Assembly: GCA_964610985.1 (NCBI GenBank)
Contig: CAZSZJ010000022.1
Coordinates: forward strand, 1-21,802
Direction of reading: 5' to 3'
DNA from: JARIHD01 sp964610985
GTDB taxonomy: Bacteria > Patescibacteriota > Saccharimonadia > Saccharimonadales > UBA4665
DNA: 21,802 nt
Position numbers and translations under genes: made by a program. Under the pieces are notes generated by a model, which saw only the letters and a program-made list of their open reading frames with translations, had not been told where the DNA came from and ran no database searches. Shown in pieces: positions 15,586 to 21,802 of the stretch; position 1 is the stretch's first letter, and each line of letters begins with the position of its first letter.

Positions 15586-15810
15586 TTACTGGTTTTGCTG
15601 GCCGGGATTGGTGCCCTCTTCGGACGGCTGTTCGGCATCCTCTAGGCAGCGTGACATGCAAAACGAAGCCGGAAGGCTGGGGCCTAGAGACGGGGCGTTA
15701 CCTGGTATTACTTCGATAGCCATTTTTATGCCACAGCCCACAAACTCACAGATACCAGCTCTTTGACCGTCTATAATGCACGCCGGATGCGGCGTATGCC
15801 TTCGCTCCAT
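15586..15810 (-). CDS. Small cysteine-containing hypothetical protein, 74 aa
   Basis: No family is recognised. The ORF begins MERRHTPHPACIIDGQ and ends with a polar tail, QPSEEGTNPGQQNQ. It has five Cys (near positions 11, 21, 26, 51 and 55), including ICEFVGC and FCMSRC. This spacing suggests a small metal-binding fold, an inference only. Reasons to think it real: it fills most of an otherwise empty gap; it ends 3 bp from the convergent def stop; it has a consensus-like promoter on its strand (TTGACA, 18 nt, TAAAAT); and GGGGGAG lies just before its ATG. No hydrophobic segment is long enough for a membrane helix. It could also be a spurious ORF on a GC-richer patch. Confidence 0.6.
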   Translation of the reverse strand: MERRHTPHPACIIDGQRAGICEFVGCGIKMAIEVIPGNAPSLGPSLPASFCMSRCLEDAEQPSEEGTNPGQQNQ

Positions 15811-15846
15811 ATCTCCCCCAACTATCTCGTAAAGTACTGTATAAAA

Positions 15847-15876
15847 ATTTTAGATGATCTTTTGCAGATATGTCAA
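15847..15876 (-). promoter_or_regulatory. Minus-strand promoter for the 74-aa gene
   Basis: On the minus strand TTGACA (fwd 15871-15876), a perfect -35, is followed after 18 nt by TAAAAT (fwd 15847-15852). Predicted transcription starts near 15840, giving a leader of about 30 nt to the ATG at 15810. It lies in the gap shared with the divergent uvrC promoter. Confidence 0.6.
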
Positions 15877-15908
15877 AGTGTTTTCTGGGGCTTTTGCATC
15901 CAAGATCG

Positions 15909-15914
15909 TATAAT
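15909..15914 (+). promoter_or_regulatory. uvrC -10 box
   Basis: A perfect TATAAT (15909-15914) ends 8 nt before the uvrC ATG at 15923. No convincing -35 is seen. AGGA at 15915-15918 could act as a Shine-Dalgarno site only if transcription starts upstream of it. The spacing instead suggests a leaderless or nearly leaderless mRNA. Confidence 0.5.
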
Positions 15915-15922
15915 AGGATGGT

Positions 15923-17446
15923 ATGACCGAGATATTTCAGACCAAGCTGAAGACTCTGCCCGCGCAACCGGGCGTGTATTTTCATAAGGATAGCACCGGG
16001 GCGATTATTTATGTGGGCAAAGCGGCCAGTTTGCGTAACCGCGTGCGGCAGTATTTTCAAAAGTCGCGCTACCGTGACCCAAAGACCGACGCGTTGGTGG
16101 CCGAGATTGCTGACACCGACTGGATGGTGGTCGAGAGCGAGCTGGAAGCCCTGTTTTTGGAATCGGAAATGGTACGCCGCTATATGCCGCGTTACAATAT
16201 TTTGCTGCGCGACGACAAAGCACTTAGCTATATCCGGATCGACTATGATAGTGACTATCCAACGGTTACGACGACACGTCGTCCGCTGCCTGACGGGGCG
16301 CGTTATTTTGGCCCGTATTTTAGCCTGACCAGTGTGCGGCAGGCGCTTAAACTGCTTCGCCGGATCTTTCCGTTTGCGACCCGGCAGGTTACTGGGCAAA
16401 AACGAGCAGCCTTACAGTATCATTTGGGATTGGACCCTGGCCTCGAAGAAGGCAAGACCTCACTCGCCGATTACCGTGCAAATTTGCGAGGACTCATTGC
16501 CGTTATCGAAGGCAAGCGGGTCAAGATTGAGCGCGAACTCGAACGGGGGATGCAACAGAAGGCTAAGGCCCAGGATTTTGAAGGCGCAGCCAAAATCCGT
16601 AATCAGCTCTTTGCGCTGCACAATCTCAAAAAGCAGATTATTTTTAGCGACAAAGAATTTATGGACATCAGCAAGGATCATGCTCTTGGCGAATTGGTTG
16701 ATCTGCTGCAATTGCCGGTGTTTCCGCGACGTATCGAGGGATACGATATCTCGCATATGCAAGGGACGGACGTCGTTGCGAGCATGGTGGTGTTTACCAA
16801 TGGCGTGAGCGACAAAGACGAATACCGTAAATTCAAGACCAAAAAGGACCAAAACAACGATTTTTACAACATGAACGAGACGATCAAGCGGCGCCTGAGC
16901 GAAAAAAACCGCAAAGCATGGGGCGTGCCGAATCTGTTTTTGATCGATGGCGGCAAGGGGCAGCTCGATGCAGCCATCCAGGCGCGTGACGAAATGGGCT
17001 GCGAGCGCATTCCGTTCGTGGGACTTGCCAAACGAGAAGAGCAGATTGTGATCCACAAAGAAAAATCCAATGTATCACTGGCACTTGTGACGCTGCAAAA
17101 ACTCGGGGGGTTTTACAGTGAAAGCGATGAATTTATATTAGTCAATGTGCCGCATAACACGAATTTGATTAAGCTGCTCCAGCGTATCCGCGACGAATCG
17201 CACCGCTTTGCAGTAAGCTACCATTCCACACTCAAAGGTAAGCGGCAGGTTGCCAGCATACTGGACGACATCCCCGGTGTCGGGCCGACTACGCGCAAAA
17301 AACTGTTACGCGTTTTTGGTAGCTTGCGCGGCGTGCAAGAAGCGAGTTTGGCGGATATTATTGCGGTTTTGGGCGAGAAAAAGGCTGGTGTGGTAAGGCA
17401 ACATCTTGGACCATCGCCTGATAAACCGATACGAGCGGAAAAATAA
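15923..17446 (+). CDS. uvrC: Excinuclease ABC subunit C (UvrC), short form lacking the Cys cluster
   Basis: UvrC makes the 3' and 5' incisions beside a UvrB-bound lesion. Domain order: GIY-YIG nuclease (about 14-95; G17-V-Y19, Y30-V-G32, Arg42); UVR UvrB-binding helix pair (about 205-233, AQDFEGAAKIRNQL); RNase H-like 5' nuclease with EGYDISH (Asp275), LIDGGKGQ (Asp342) and DESHRFA (His427), the expected catalytic triad; and C-terminal helix-hairpin-helix (DIPGVGPTTRKKLL). At 507 aa it is about 100 residues shorter than E. coli UvrC. Two differences stand out. The segment aligned to RPCLQYQIGRCLGPC of E. coli reads RAALQYHLGLDPGLEE, with no Cys. And little sequence lies between the UVR motif and the RNase H domain. 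It ends inside a strong terminator. uvrA is in the same window but not adjacent. Confidence 0.96.
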   Translation: MTEIFQTKLKTLPAQPGVYFHKDSTGAIIYVGKAASLRNRVRQYFQKSRYRDPKTDALVAEIADTDWMVVESELEALFLESEMVRRYMPRYNILLRDDKALSYIRIDYDSDYPTVTTTRRPLPDGARYFGPYFSLTSVRQALKLLRRIFPFATRQVTGQKRAALQYHLGLDPGLEEGKTSLADYRANLRGLIAVIEGKRVKIERELERGMQQKAKAQDFEGAAKIRNQLFALHNLKKQIIFSDKEFMDISKDHALGELVDLLQLPVFPRRIEGYDISHMQGTDVVASMVVFTNGVSDKDEYRKFKTKKDQNNDFYNMNETIKRRLSEKNRKAWGVPNLFLIDGGKGQLDAAIQARDEMGCERIPFVGLAKREEQIVIHKEKSNVSLALVTLQKLGGFYSESDEFILVNVPHNTNLIKLLQRIRDESHRFAVSYHSTLKGKRQVASILDDIPGVGPTTRKKLLRVFGSLRGVQEASLADIIAVLGEKKAGVVRQHLGPSPDKPIRAEK

Positions 17447-17478
17447 AAGCACCCCGCTTGGACGGGGTGCTTTTATTT
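17441..17478. terminator. Bidirectional intrinsic terminator after uvrC
   Basis: AAATAAAAGCACCCCG (17441-17456) pairs perfectly with CGGGGTGCTTTTATTT (17463-17478) around a 6-nt loop, a 16-bp stem with A- and T-rich ends. It includes the uvrC stop (17444-17446). It also lies just past the stop of the convergent 168-aa gene, so it can serve both strands. Confidence 0.95.
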
Positions 17479-17494
17479 CATAAGGGGACAGAGC

Positions 17495-18001
17495 CTAGGC
17501 TGCTTTAGAAAGGGCCTTTGTGATGACCTTCTTTTTGTCAAAGTCGAGAGCAATAACCTGAGCATTCTTCTCGTTATCTTCCTCTTCGCCGGTCTTCTTT
17601 TTGTCAATATGGCGGTCGATAACGTCCATAGTCATCCTGCGCCGCTCAAATGCTGCCTCTTCTGCTTCGGCTTGAGCATGGCGTCTTTCAATTTCGGCCT
17701 TGATCGCATCGAGCGAGAAGTCTTCGGTGTTAAGCTGGGCTGCGTTCAGGGCTTCGGCGACGCGTTGGCTTTTGGCTACAGAAGCAGGATCTTCGGGGTC
17801 GTGTGAAAGGCCACCCAGAACGTCAAACTGAGTCGAAAGCTGTGCAATTGATTTGAAGTAATCATTGTCGGCGTTGACCATAAATGGATCATCAGGATTG
17901 TAGGAAGTATCCCCAATCTGAACGTTGGGATTGCCATAAACCATTTCGTTAAACTCTTGGTTAATGGCGACTGGATTTTTTAGATTCAGTTCTTCACTCA
18001 T
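17495..18001 (-). CDS. Hypothetical acidic, probably coiled-coil protein, 168 aa
   Basis: I do not recognise this protein. It is soluble and polar. The N-terminal half is Asn/Asp-rich with a possible extended segment (YGNPNVQIGDTSYNPDDPF, about 22-40). The second half is a long charged helix rich in Ala, Glu and Arg (LDAIKAEIERRHAQAEAEEA, about 97-117, then AFERRRMTMDVIDRHIDKKK), likely a coiled coil. An acidic patch (GEEEDNEKN) and a basic end (DFDKKKVITKALSKAA) follow. There are no Cys and no catalytic motif. It has a good leaderless-type promoter and is monocistronic: convergent with uvrC, divergent from pepP across 61 bp. Confidence 0.85.
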   Translation of the reverse strand: MSEELNLKNPVAINQEFNEMVYGNPNVQIGDTSYNPDDPFMVNADNDYFKSIAQLSTQFDVLGGLSHDPEDPASVAKSQRVAEALNAAQLNTEDFSLDAIKAEIERRHAQAEAEEAAFERRRMTMDVIDRHIDKKKTGEEEDNEKNAQVIALDFDKKKVITKALSKAA

Positions 18002-18008
18002 GCGTCTA

Positions 18009-18037
18009 AATATAGCACATCAGGGGTCAAAATGCAA
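18009..18037 (-). promoter_or_regulatory. Promoter of the 168-aa gene, leaderless type
   Basis: Read on the minus strand, TTGCAT (fwd 18032-18037), a 17-nt spacer, TG (18017-18016) and TATATT (18014-18009) form a -35 plus extended -10 promoter. The -10 ends 7 nt before the ATG at 18001, so the predicted start of transcription falls at or beside the start codon. There is no room for a Shine-Dalgarno site. Confidence 0.68.
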
Positions 18038-18062
18038 GCGTTTTACCAATGTATGATACGCT

Positions 18063-19295
18063 ATGTGCATGTTTACGAGTGACTTCTTTATGGCCAACCG
18101 CGAACGGCTGCGCCAGTTGTTTACCGGTACGGCTCCAATAATTGTAACGGCGCACGGCCTTTTACAGATGGGAAGCGACGAAGCTTTTCCGTTCCATCAA
18201 GACCGTAACTTCTTATATCTGACGGGTATCGACGTTCCGGGCGTTGTGTTGGTGATGGATAAAGGTAAAGAATACCTGATTGTCCCCGACCGCGAAATTA
18301 TTATTGAGCAGTTTGACGGCGCGATCGACGTCGAGGAATTGTCGCGAATATCAGGGGTCAAGACGGTCCTTAATGCCAAAGAGGGCTGGCGTCAGCTGAA
18401 CGCTCGCCTAAAGAAAGTGCAGCATGCTGCCACGCTGGGCGCACCACCTCGTTTTATCGAATATTTGGGGCTTCACACCAACCCCTCACGTGCCGATTTG
18501 CAACAACGCATCAAAGATGTAAATTCTCAGATAGAGCTGCTCGATTTGCGCACGCATCTGGCACGTATGCGCATGGTCAAACAAGAGGTAGAGCTTGACG
18601 CCCTGCAGCGAGCGATCGACCTTACAAATAATACCCTCAAAGACATAACCCGCCCAAAACAGCTTGCAAAGTATGGCTACGAATACGAAATAGAGGCCGA
18701 TTTGTCGCGTAGTTTCCGAAGAACAGGGGCCATGGGGCATGCCTTTCCGCCTATCGTGGCATGCGGCGCGCATGCTTGTAATATGCATTATGTTGCCAAC
18801 AATGGCGCGCTTGCAACCGGTGAGTTGCTGGTTTTGGATGTCGGTGCCTCGGTTGATTACTACTCTGCCGATATTACGCGAACGGTGGCTTTGGGTGGTC
18901 ATCCGTCGCGTCGTCAACAGCAGGTGCATGATGCAGTCAAAGAAGTGCAGGATTATGCCTTTTCACTCCTCAAGCCGGGTATTTTGATTCGCGATTACGA
19001 AAAGCAAATCGAAGCTTTCATGGGCGAAAAATTACGCGAACTGGGGCTTATTAAGACGATCGAACGCGAGAATGTACGCCATTACTATCCTCATTCCACA
19101 TCACACTTCCTAGGGTTGGATACGCATGACGGGGGCGACTATGACCATCCGCTCGAACCTGGGGTCGTTCTAACGGTCGAACCGGGTATTTATATTCCCG
19201 AAGAAGGCATAGGAATACGCATCGAGGACGACGTACTCATTACGGCAGATGGATATACGAATATGAGTGCCGATTTGTCACGTGAACTGGTATAA
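18063..19295 (+). CDS. pepP: Xaa-Pro aminopeptidase (M24B metallopeptidase)
   Basis: It removes N-terminal residues ahead of proline from peptides, using two metal ions, usually Mn. The AMP_N domain covers about 3-150 (FFMANRERLRQLF, QDRNFLYLTGIDVPG). The M24 pita-bread domain follows, with the full metal-ligand set by alignment to E. coli PepP: Asp259 and Asp270 (LDVGASVDYYSADITRT), His348 (SHFLGLDTHDGG), Glu373 (TVEPGIYIPEEG) and Glu388 (RIEDDVLIT). At 410 aa it is slightly shorter than E. coli PepP. It is cytoplasmic, with no signal peptide. The start is uncertain: ATG at 18063 and at 18069 (MFTSDFF) are both possible, and a TATGAT box lies at 18052-18057. Its stop overlaps the -10 of the next gene. 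Peptide-binding and secretion genes follow. Confidence 0.95.
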   Translation: MCMFTSDFFMANRERLRQLFTGTAPIIVTAHGLLQMGSDEAFPFHQDRNFLYLTGIDVPGVVLVMDKGKEYLIVPDREIIIEQFDGAIDVEELSRISGVKTVLNAKEGWRQLNARLKKVQHAATLGAPPRFIEYLGLHTNPSRADLQQRIKDVNSQIELLDLRTHLARMRMVKQEVELDALQRAIDLTNNTLKDITRPKQLAKYGYEYEIEADLSRSFRRTGAMGHAFPPIVACGAHACNMHYVANNGALATGELLVLDVGASVDYYSADITRTVALGGHPSRRQQQVHDAVKEVQDYAFSLLKPGILIRDYEKQIEAFMGEKLRELGLIKTIERENVRHYYPHSTSHFLGLDTHDGGDYDHPLEPGVVLTVEPGIYIPEEGIGIRIEDDVLITADGYTNMSADLSRELV

Positions 19296-19296
19296 T
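19288..19296 (+). promoter_or_regulatory. Extended -10 promoter overlapping the pepP stop codon
   Basis: TGGTATAAT is a perfect extended -10 (TG 19288-19289, TATAAT 19291-19296) that contains the pepP TAA stop (19293-19295). Transcription would start near 19303, giving a leader of about 4 nt to the ATG at 19308. It may drive the membrane protein, secG and binding-protein genes apart from pepP. Confidence 0.6.
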
Positions 19297-19307
19297 CTAG
19301 ACAAGAT

Positions 19308-19679
19308 ATGAATCACGGCATTATTTACCGGTTCTTGATGCGTTGGGTAGTTTGTAGTCTGGGACTGTGGATTGCTGCCGGACTGCTGGGCTCACGGGTA
19401 GAATACGGCAGCAACTTCCGGGTTATCTTGGTTGCCGGACTTATTTTGGCGCTGATAAATGCTATTTTGCGGCCTCTGGTGGTCATTTTGTCATTGCCGG
19501 CTATCTTGTTTACGCTGGGTATTTTTATGTTATTTATCAATGGGTTTATGGTCTTTTTGGTCAGCAAACTGTATCCTTCGCTGGAGATTACCAGTTTTTG
19601 GGTGGCAATACTTGCTGGTATGATCATTGGACTGGTAAACTACTTAGTGACTGCAATATTGGAGATTAGAGAGAAATGA
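19308..19679 (+). CDS. Phage holin family 4 / YvlD-like small membrane protein
   Basis: This 123-aa protein has four predicted transmembrane helices (about 10-28, 38-55, 62-84 and 93-115). It has the family hallmark segment LALINAILRPLVVILSLPA followed by LGIFMLFINGFMVFLVS. This matches the Phage_holin_4_2 (PF04020, YvlD/DUF360) family of chromosomal membrane proteins, whose function is largely unknown. The holin name comes from family naming; nothing around it is phage-like. It overlaps secG by 4 nt (ATGA at 19676-19679), so the two are translationally coupled. It has a near-leaderless promoter in the pepP stop. Confidence 0.87.
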   Translation: MNHGIIYRFLMRWVVCSLGLWIAAGLLGSRVEYGSNFRVILVAGLILALINAILRPLVVILSLPAILFTLGIFMLFINGFMVFLVSKLYPSLEITSFWVAILAGMIIGLVNYLVTAILEIREK

Positions 19680-19894
19680 AAAATATTTTTGACTGGGTTA
19701 CCCTTATCTCGATGGCTATTATGACGCTGCTGATTTTGGTGCAGACGCGTGGCGCCTCTTTGGGCGCTGGACTGGGCGGCGGCGGTGAAGTCAATATGGT
19801 GCGTCGCGGAACCGACAAGAGCGTGCACCAGCTGACCATTATCGTGGCTATTATCTTTTCGCTGTCACTTATTTTGGGTATCGTTGCCGCCTAA
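19676..19894 (+). CDS. secG: Protein-export membrane protein SecG
   Basis: SecG is the small subunit of the SecYEG translocon and helps SecA-driven protein export. The 72-aa product shows the family layout: first helix WVTLISMAIMTLLILVQTR (about 7-25), a glycine-rich cytoplasmic loop (GASLGAGLGGGGE) and second helix IIVAIIFSLSLILGIVAA (55-72). The usual length is 70-110 aa, so it is intact but minimal. It overlaps the preceding membrane gene by ATGA and is followed 8 nt later by the peptide-binding protein, suggesting one operon for export and peptide capture. Confidence 0.92.
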   Translation: MKNIFDWVTLISMAIMTLLILVQTRGASLGAGLGGGGEVNMVRRGTDKSVHQLTIIVAIIFSLSLILGIVAA

Positions 19895-19902
19895 ATTTGC
19901 CT

Positions 19903-21690
19903 ATGAAGACGCGTGCTTTTAAGCTTCGCTTCCGCCGACGTCTCCGCTTGCGTAAGATTCAAGTTGAAGAATTTGGACAGCAAGCCGAGCGGGGGTTAGA
20001 GCGCAACTTTTTCCGCCGCTTGGATCGGTTGGGCGATGTGCGCCGTTTTGTTGTGACATGGCTCTTGTTATTAGTGCTTTTGGCCGGATGTGTGGTGGCC
20101 CAGGTGCGGGGCTTAGGTGCGTATTATCAAGTGCCGAGGCCCGCTCCCGGCGGAACCTACACCGAAGGCATTCTCGGTTCGTTTACGAATGCTAACCCTA
20201 TATATGCTACGAGCGCGGTCGATATTGCTGTTTCTAAGTTATTATTCGCAGGGCTTTTTACATACGATCAAAAGAATAATTTGGTAGGCAACTTGGCCGA
20301 ATCGATTAGCCTGCAGGGCAATGCATATACCGTAAAGCTTTTGCCTGGTCTAACCTGGCATGACGGACAGCCCCTGACCGCCGAGGACGTTGTGTTTACG
20401 TATAAAGTTATTCAGAACCCGGATGCGCAGTCGCCGCTGCGGGCCAGTTGGCAGGGTATCGACATCGCTGCGCCAGACGCCCGAACGGTGGTGTTTACGC
20501 TGCCTAATCAGTTGAGCGCTTTCCCGTATTCGTTGACTACCGGGATTGTTCCTAAACACGCCCTCGAGGGTAAATCGATGCGTTCGCTTCGCACATTACC
20601 ATTCAACACGACTCAGCCGATTGGCGCGGGACCATTCCGTTTAACAACTCTGGAGGTTTCGGGCGGAGCTGCCAATGAGCGCGAAGAGCAGATTGCCCTT
20701 GACCCGTTTGAAAAGTACCACCGCGGCAAACCCAAGCTTGGCCGGTTTGTGATCCATTCTTTCCGTAGCGAAGAACGGCTCATAGAGAGCTTCCGTAAGC
20801 ATGAAGTGTATGCAATGACGGGTTTGACCGAAGTGCCGCACCAATTTGAGCATGACAGCGGCGCGCGTATATACAATTTGCCGATGACAGCAGCAGTGAT
20901 GGCCTTTATGCGTACCAATAGTGAGCTTTTGAAGGATGTAAAAGTACGCCAAGCGCTTGTGCGGGCCACCAACACCGAGACGATTCTAAAAGGGCTCGAC
21001 TATCCAACGATGCCTGTCAAAGAGCCGCTTTTGCTCGGACAATTAGGCTACAACGCGAGCTATCAGCAGGCGGGCTATGATTTACCTGTTGCTGGCCAGT
21101 TGCTGGATAGTGCCGGCTGGACATTAAACGAAAAAGGCTTGCGCTACAAAGATGGCCAACCGCTACGTCCGGTGCTCATCGCCCAAGATAACAGTGAATA
21201 TGCTAACGTCGCTTATCGGCTGCAACAACAGTGGCGCAAGGTGGGAGTGGATTTGCAGGTGCGACTTGAGGCGACGACTGATTTTCAGGTCAATTTGTCC
21301 TCGTCGTCTCGCGGGTACGATGTGTTGCTGTATGGTATCTCTATCGGCAAAGATCCTGACGTGTACGTGTACTGGGATAGTAAAAACGCCGATGTGCGCT
21401 CCGAAAGCCGCTTGAATTTCTCTGAGTATCGCTCAAGTATTGCCGATGCGTCCTTGCAGGCCGGACGCACCCGTAGTGATGCATCGCTCCGAGCAGTCAA
21501 ATATCAGCCGTTTTTGCAGGCCTGGCGCGATGATGCGCCGGCAGTCGGCTTGTACCAGCCGCGCTTTCTATATATAACGCATGGTCCGGTCTATGGCCTT
21601 AGCGAGCACCCCATTAATAATGACGTTGAGCGCTTTACCAATGTCCATGAATGGATGATTCGCACCGAGCGCCGACCACAAGTCGAATAA
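19903..21690 (+). CDS. Family 5 extracellular solute-binding protein (peptide type) with long basic N-terminal extension
   Basis: This is an OppA/DppA-like binding protein (SBP_bac_5) for peptides or similar solutes, held outside the membrane. From the ATG at 19903 it is 595 aa; a TTG two codons upstream is less likely. The first 48 residues are strongly basic and predicted cytoplasmic (many Arg, LERNFFRRLDRLGDVRR). A hydrophobic helix follows (about 49-66) containing a lipobox-like LLAGC with Cys63. The binding-protein domain runs from about 80, with GGTYTEGILGSFTNANPIYA, VKLLPGLTWHDGQPLTAEDV, FPYSLTTGIVPKH and RQALVRATNTETIL. The N-terminus is far longer than in normal lipoproteins, so it may be a membrane-anchored protein rather than a processed lipoprotein. 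No permease or ATPase of an importer is in the window. It is last in the secG operon. Confidence 0.93.
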   Translation: MKTRAFKLRFRRRLRLRKIQVEEFGQQAERGLERNFFRRLDRLGDVRRFVVTWLLLLVLLAGCVVAQVRGLGAYYQVPRPAPGGTYTEGILGSFTNANPIYATSAVDIAVSKLLFAGLFTYDQKNNLVGNLAESISLQGNAYTVKLLPGLTWHDGQPLTAEDVVFTYKVIQNPDAQSPLRASWQGIDIAAPDARTVVFTLPNQLSAFPYSLTTGIVPKHALEGKSMRSLRTLPFNTTQPIGAGPFRLTTLEVSGGAANEREEQIALDPFEKYHRGKPKLGRFVIHSFRSEERLIESFRKHEVYAMTGLTEVPHQFEHDSGARIYNLPMTAAVMAFMRTNSELLKDVKVRQALVRATNTETILKGLDYPTMPVKEPLLLGQLGYNASYQQAGYDLPVAGQLLDSAGWTLNEKGLRYKDGQPLRPVLIAQDNSEYANVAYRLQQQWRKVGVDLQVRLEATTDFQVNLSSSSRGYDVLLYGISIGKDPDVYVYWDSKNADVRSESRLNFSEYRSSIADASLQAGRTRSDASLRAVKYQPFLQAWRDDAPAVGLYQPRFLYITHGPVYGLSEHPINNDVERFTNVHEWMIRTERRPQVE

Positions 21691-21702
21691 CACCTTCTTG
21701 TC

Positions 21703-21731
21703 TTGTCAGAGGTGCGGTTTTGCAGTACAAT
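21703..21731 (+). promoter_or_regulatory. tRNA-Leu promoter
   Basis: TTGTCA (21703-21708), a 17-nt spacer and TACAAT (21726-21731) form a near-consensus promoter. The predicted transcript starts about 10 nt before the tRNA 5' end at 21749. It lies just after the binding-protein stop. A weak CACCT/AGGTG inverted repeat in the same stretch is not a convincing terminator. Confidence 0.7.
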
Positions 21732-21748
21732 GACCTCTATTCCCGCAT

Positions 21749-21802
21749 GCGGACGTGGCGGAATTGGTAGACGCGCTAGTTTCAGGTACTAGTGAGGTTA
21801 CA
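21749..21802 (+). tRNA. tRNA-Leu (anticodon CAG), truncated by the window edge
   Basis: The 5' acceptor strand GCGGACG starts at 21749. The D arm is GCG/CGC around GAATTGGTAGA. The anticodon stem CTAGT/ACTAG encloses the loop TTCAGGT, giving anticodon CAG, which reads CUG. The start of the long variable arm (TGAGGTTACA) fits a class II tRNA. The T arm and 3' acceptor strand lie beyond the window. Confidence 0.93.

Noticed and set aside
16460..17056. 198-aa open frame antisense to uvrC
   Set aside because: It is the complement of conserved UvrC nuclease codons; no initiation signal or recognisable domain.
19308..19679. Prophage holin
   Set aside because: The Phage_holin_4_2 family is mostly chromosomal, and no lysin, integrase or structural phage gene is present.
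19897..19902. TTG start for the peptide-binding protein
   Set aside because: An ATG two codons later at 19903 is the simpler start; neither has a Shine-Dalgarno site and the difference is two residues.
21690..21722. Terminator after the peptide-binding protein (CACCT/AGGTG repeat then TTTT)
   Set aside because: Five-base stem with a long loop overlapping a good tRNA promoter; too weak to call.
1..21802. CRISPR array, insertion sequence or recoded genetic code
   Set aside because: No spaced direct repeats or transposase seen. TGA serves as a real stop at 19677-19679, and conserved Trp and Gly positions use normal codons.

Overview
The window looks like a compact bacterial chromosome segment, probably from the Candidate Phyla Radiation and most likely Saccharibacteria (TM7). 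This is an inference from overall protein character, tight gene packing, a short UvrC and several orphan proteins; no marker gene here proves it. Stop codons include TGA, for example the ATGA overlap at 19676-19679, so the UGA-recoded CPR lineages (Gracilibacteria and Absconditabacteria) are unlikely.

Layout. 102-1061: an ECF-type sigma factor whose frame is broken, apparently twice with compensating shifts. 1147-3957: UvrA. 3967-4656 (-): a DedA membrane protein, convergent with uvrA. 4657-4917: a divergent intergenic region with a 133-bp element bounded by 28/29-bp inverted repeats. 4918-5631: ribosomal protein bL25 (CTC type), ending at a strong bidirectional terminator. 5688-11149 (-): three tandem full-length ABC exporter half-transporters. 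11426-13096: a 556-aa orphan protein with a well-formed promoter. 13130-15582: TrhO (tRNA U34 hydroxylase), a 274-aa orphan and an unusually long peptide deformylase. 15586-15810 (-): a 74-aa cysteine-containing protein with its own promoter. 15923-17446: a short UvrC without the usual cysteine cluster, ending at a perfect terminator. 17495-18001 (-): an acidic, probably coiled-coil orphan. 18063-21690: Xaa-Pro aminopeptidase, a four-helix membrane protein, SecG and a family-5 peptide-binding protein, all on the same strand. 21749 to the edge: tRNA-Leu(CAG), cut by the window.

Themes. DNA repair (UvrA, UvrC), translation and nascent-protein processing (bL25, TrhO, Def, tRNA-Leu), export and peptide use (ABC exporters, SecG, peptide-binding protein, PepP) and four orphans of unknown role. 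No phage, insertion sequence, CRISPR array or classical defence system is visible.

The most consistent pattern not explained by gene annotation is promoter architecture. Several genes without a Shine-Dalgarno site have a -10 box, often with an extended TGn, ending only 6-8 nt before the start codon. This predicts leaderless mRNAs. Other genes (uvrA, bL25, dedA, the 596-aa ABC gene) have good Shine-Dalgarno sites, so two initiation modes seem to coexist.
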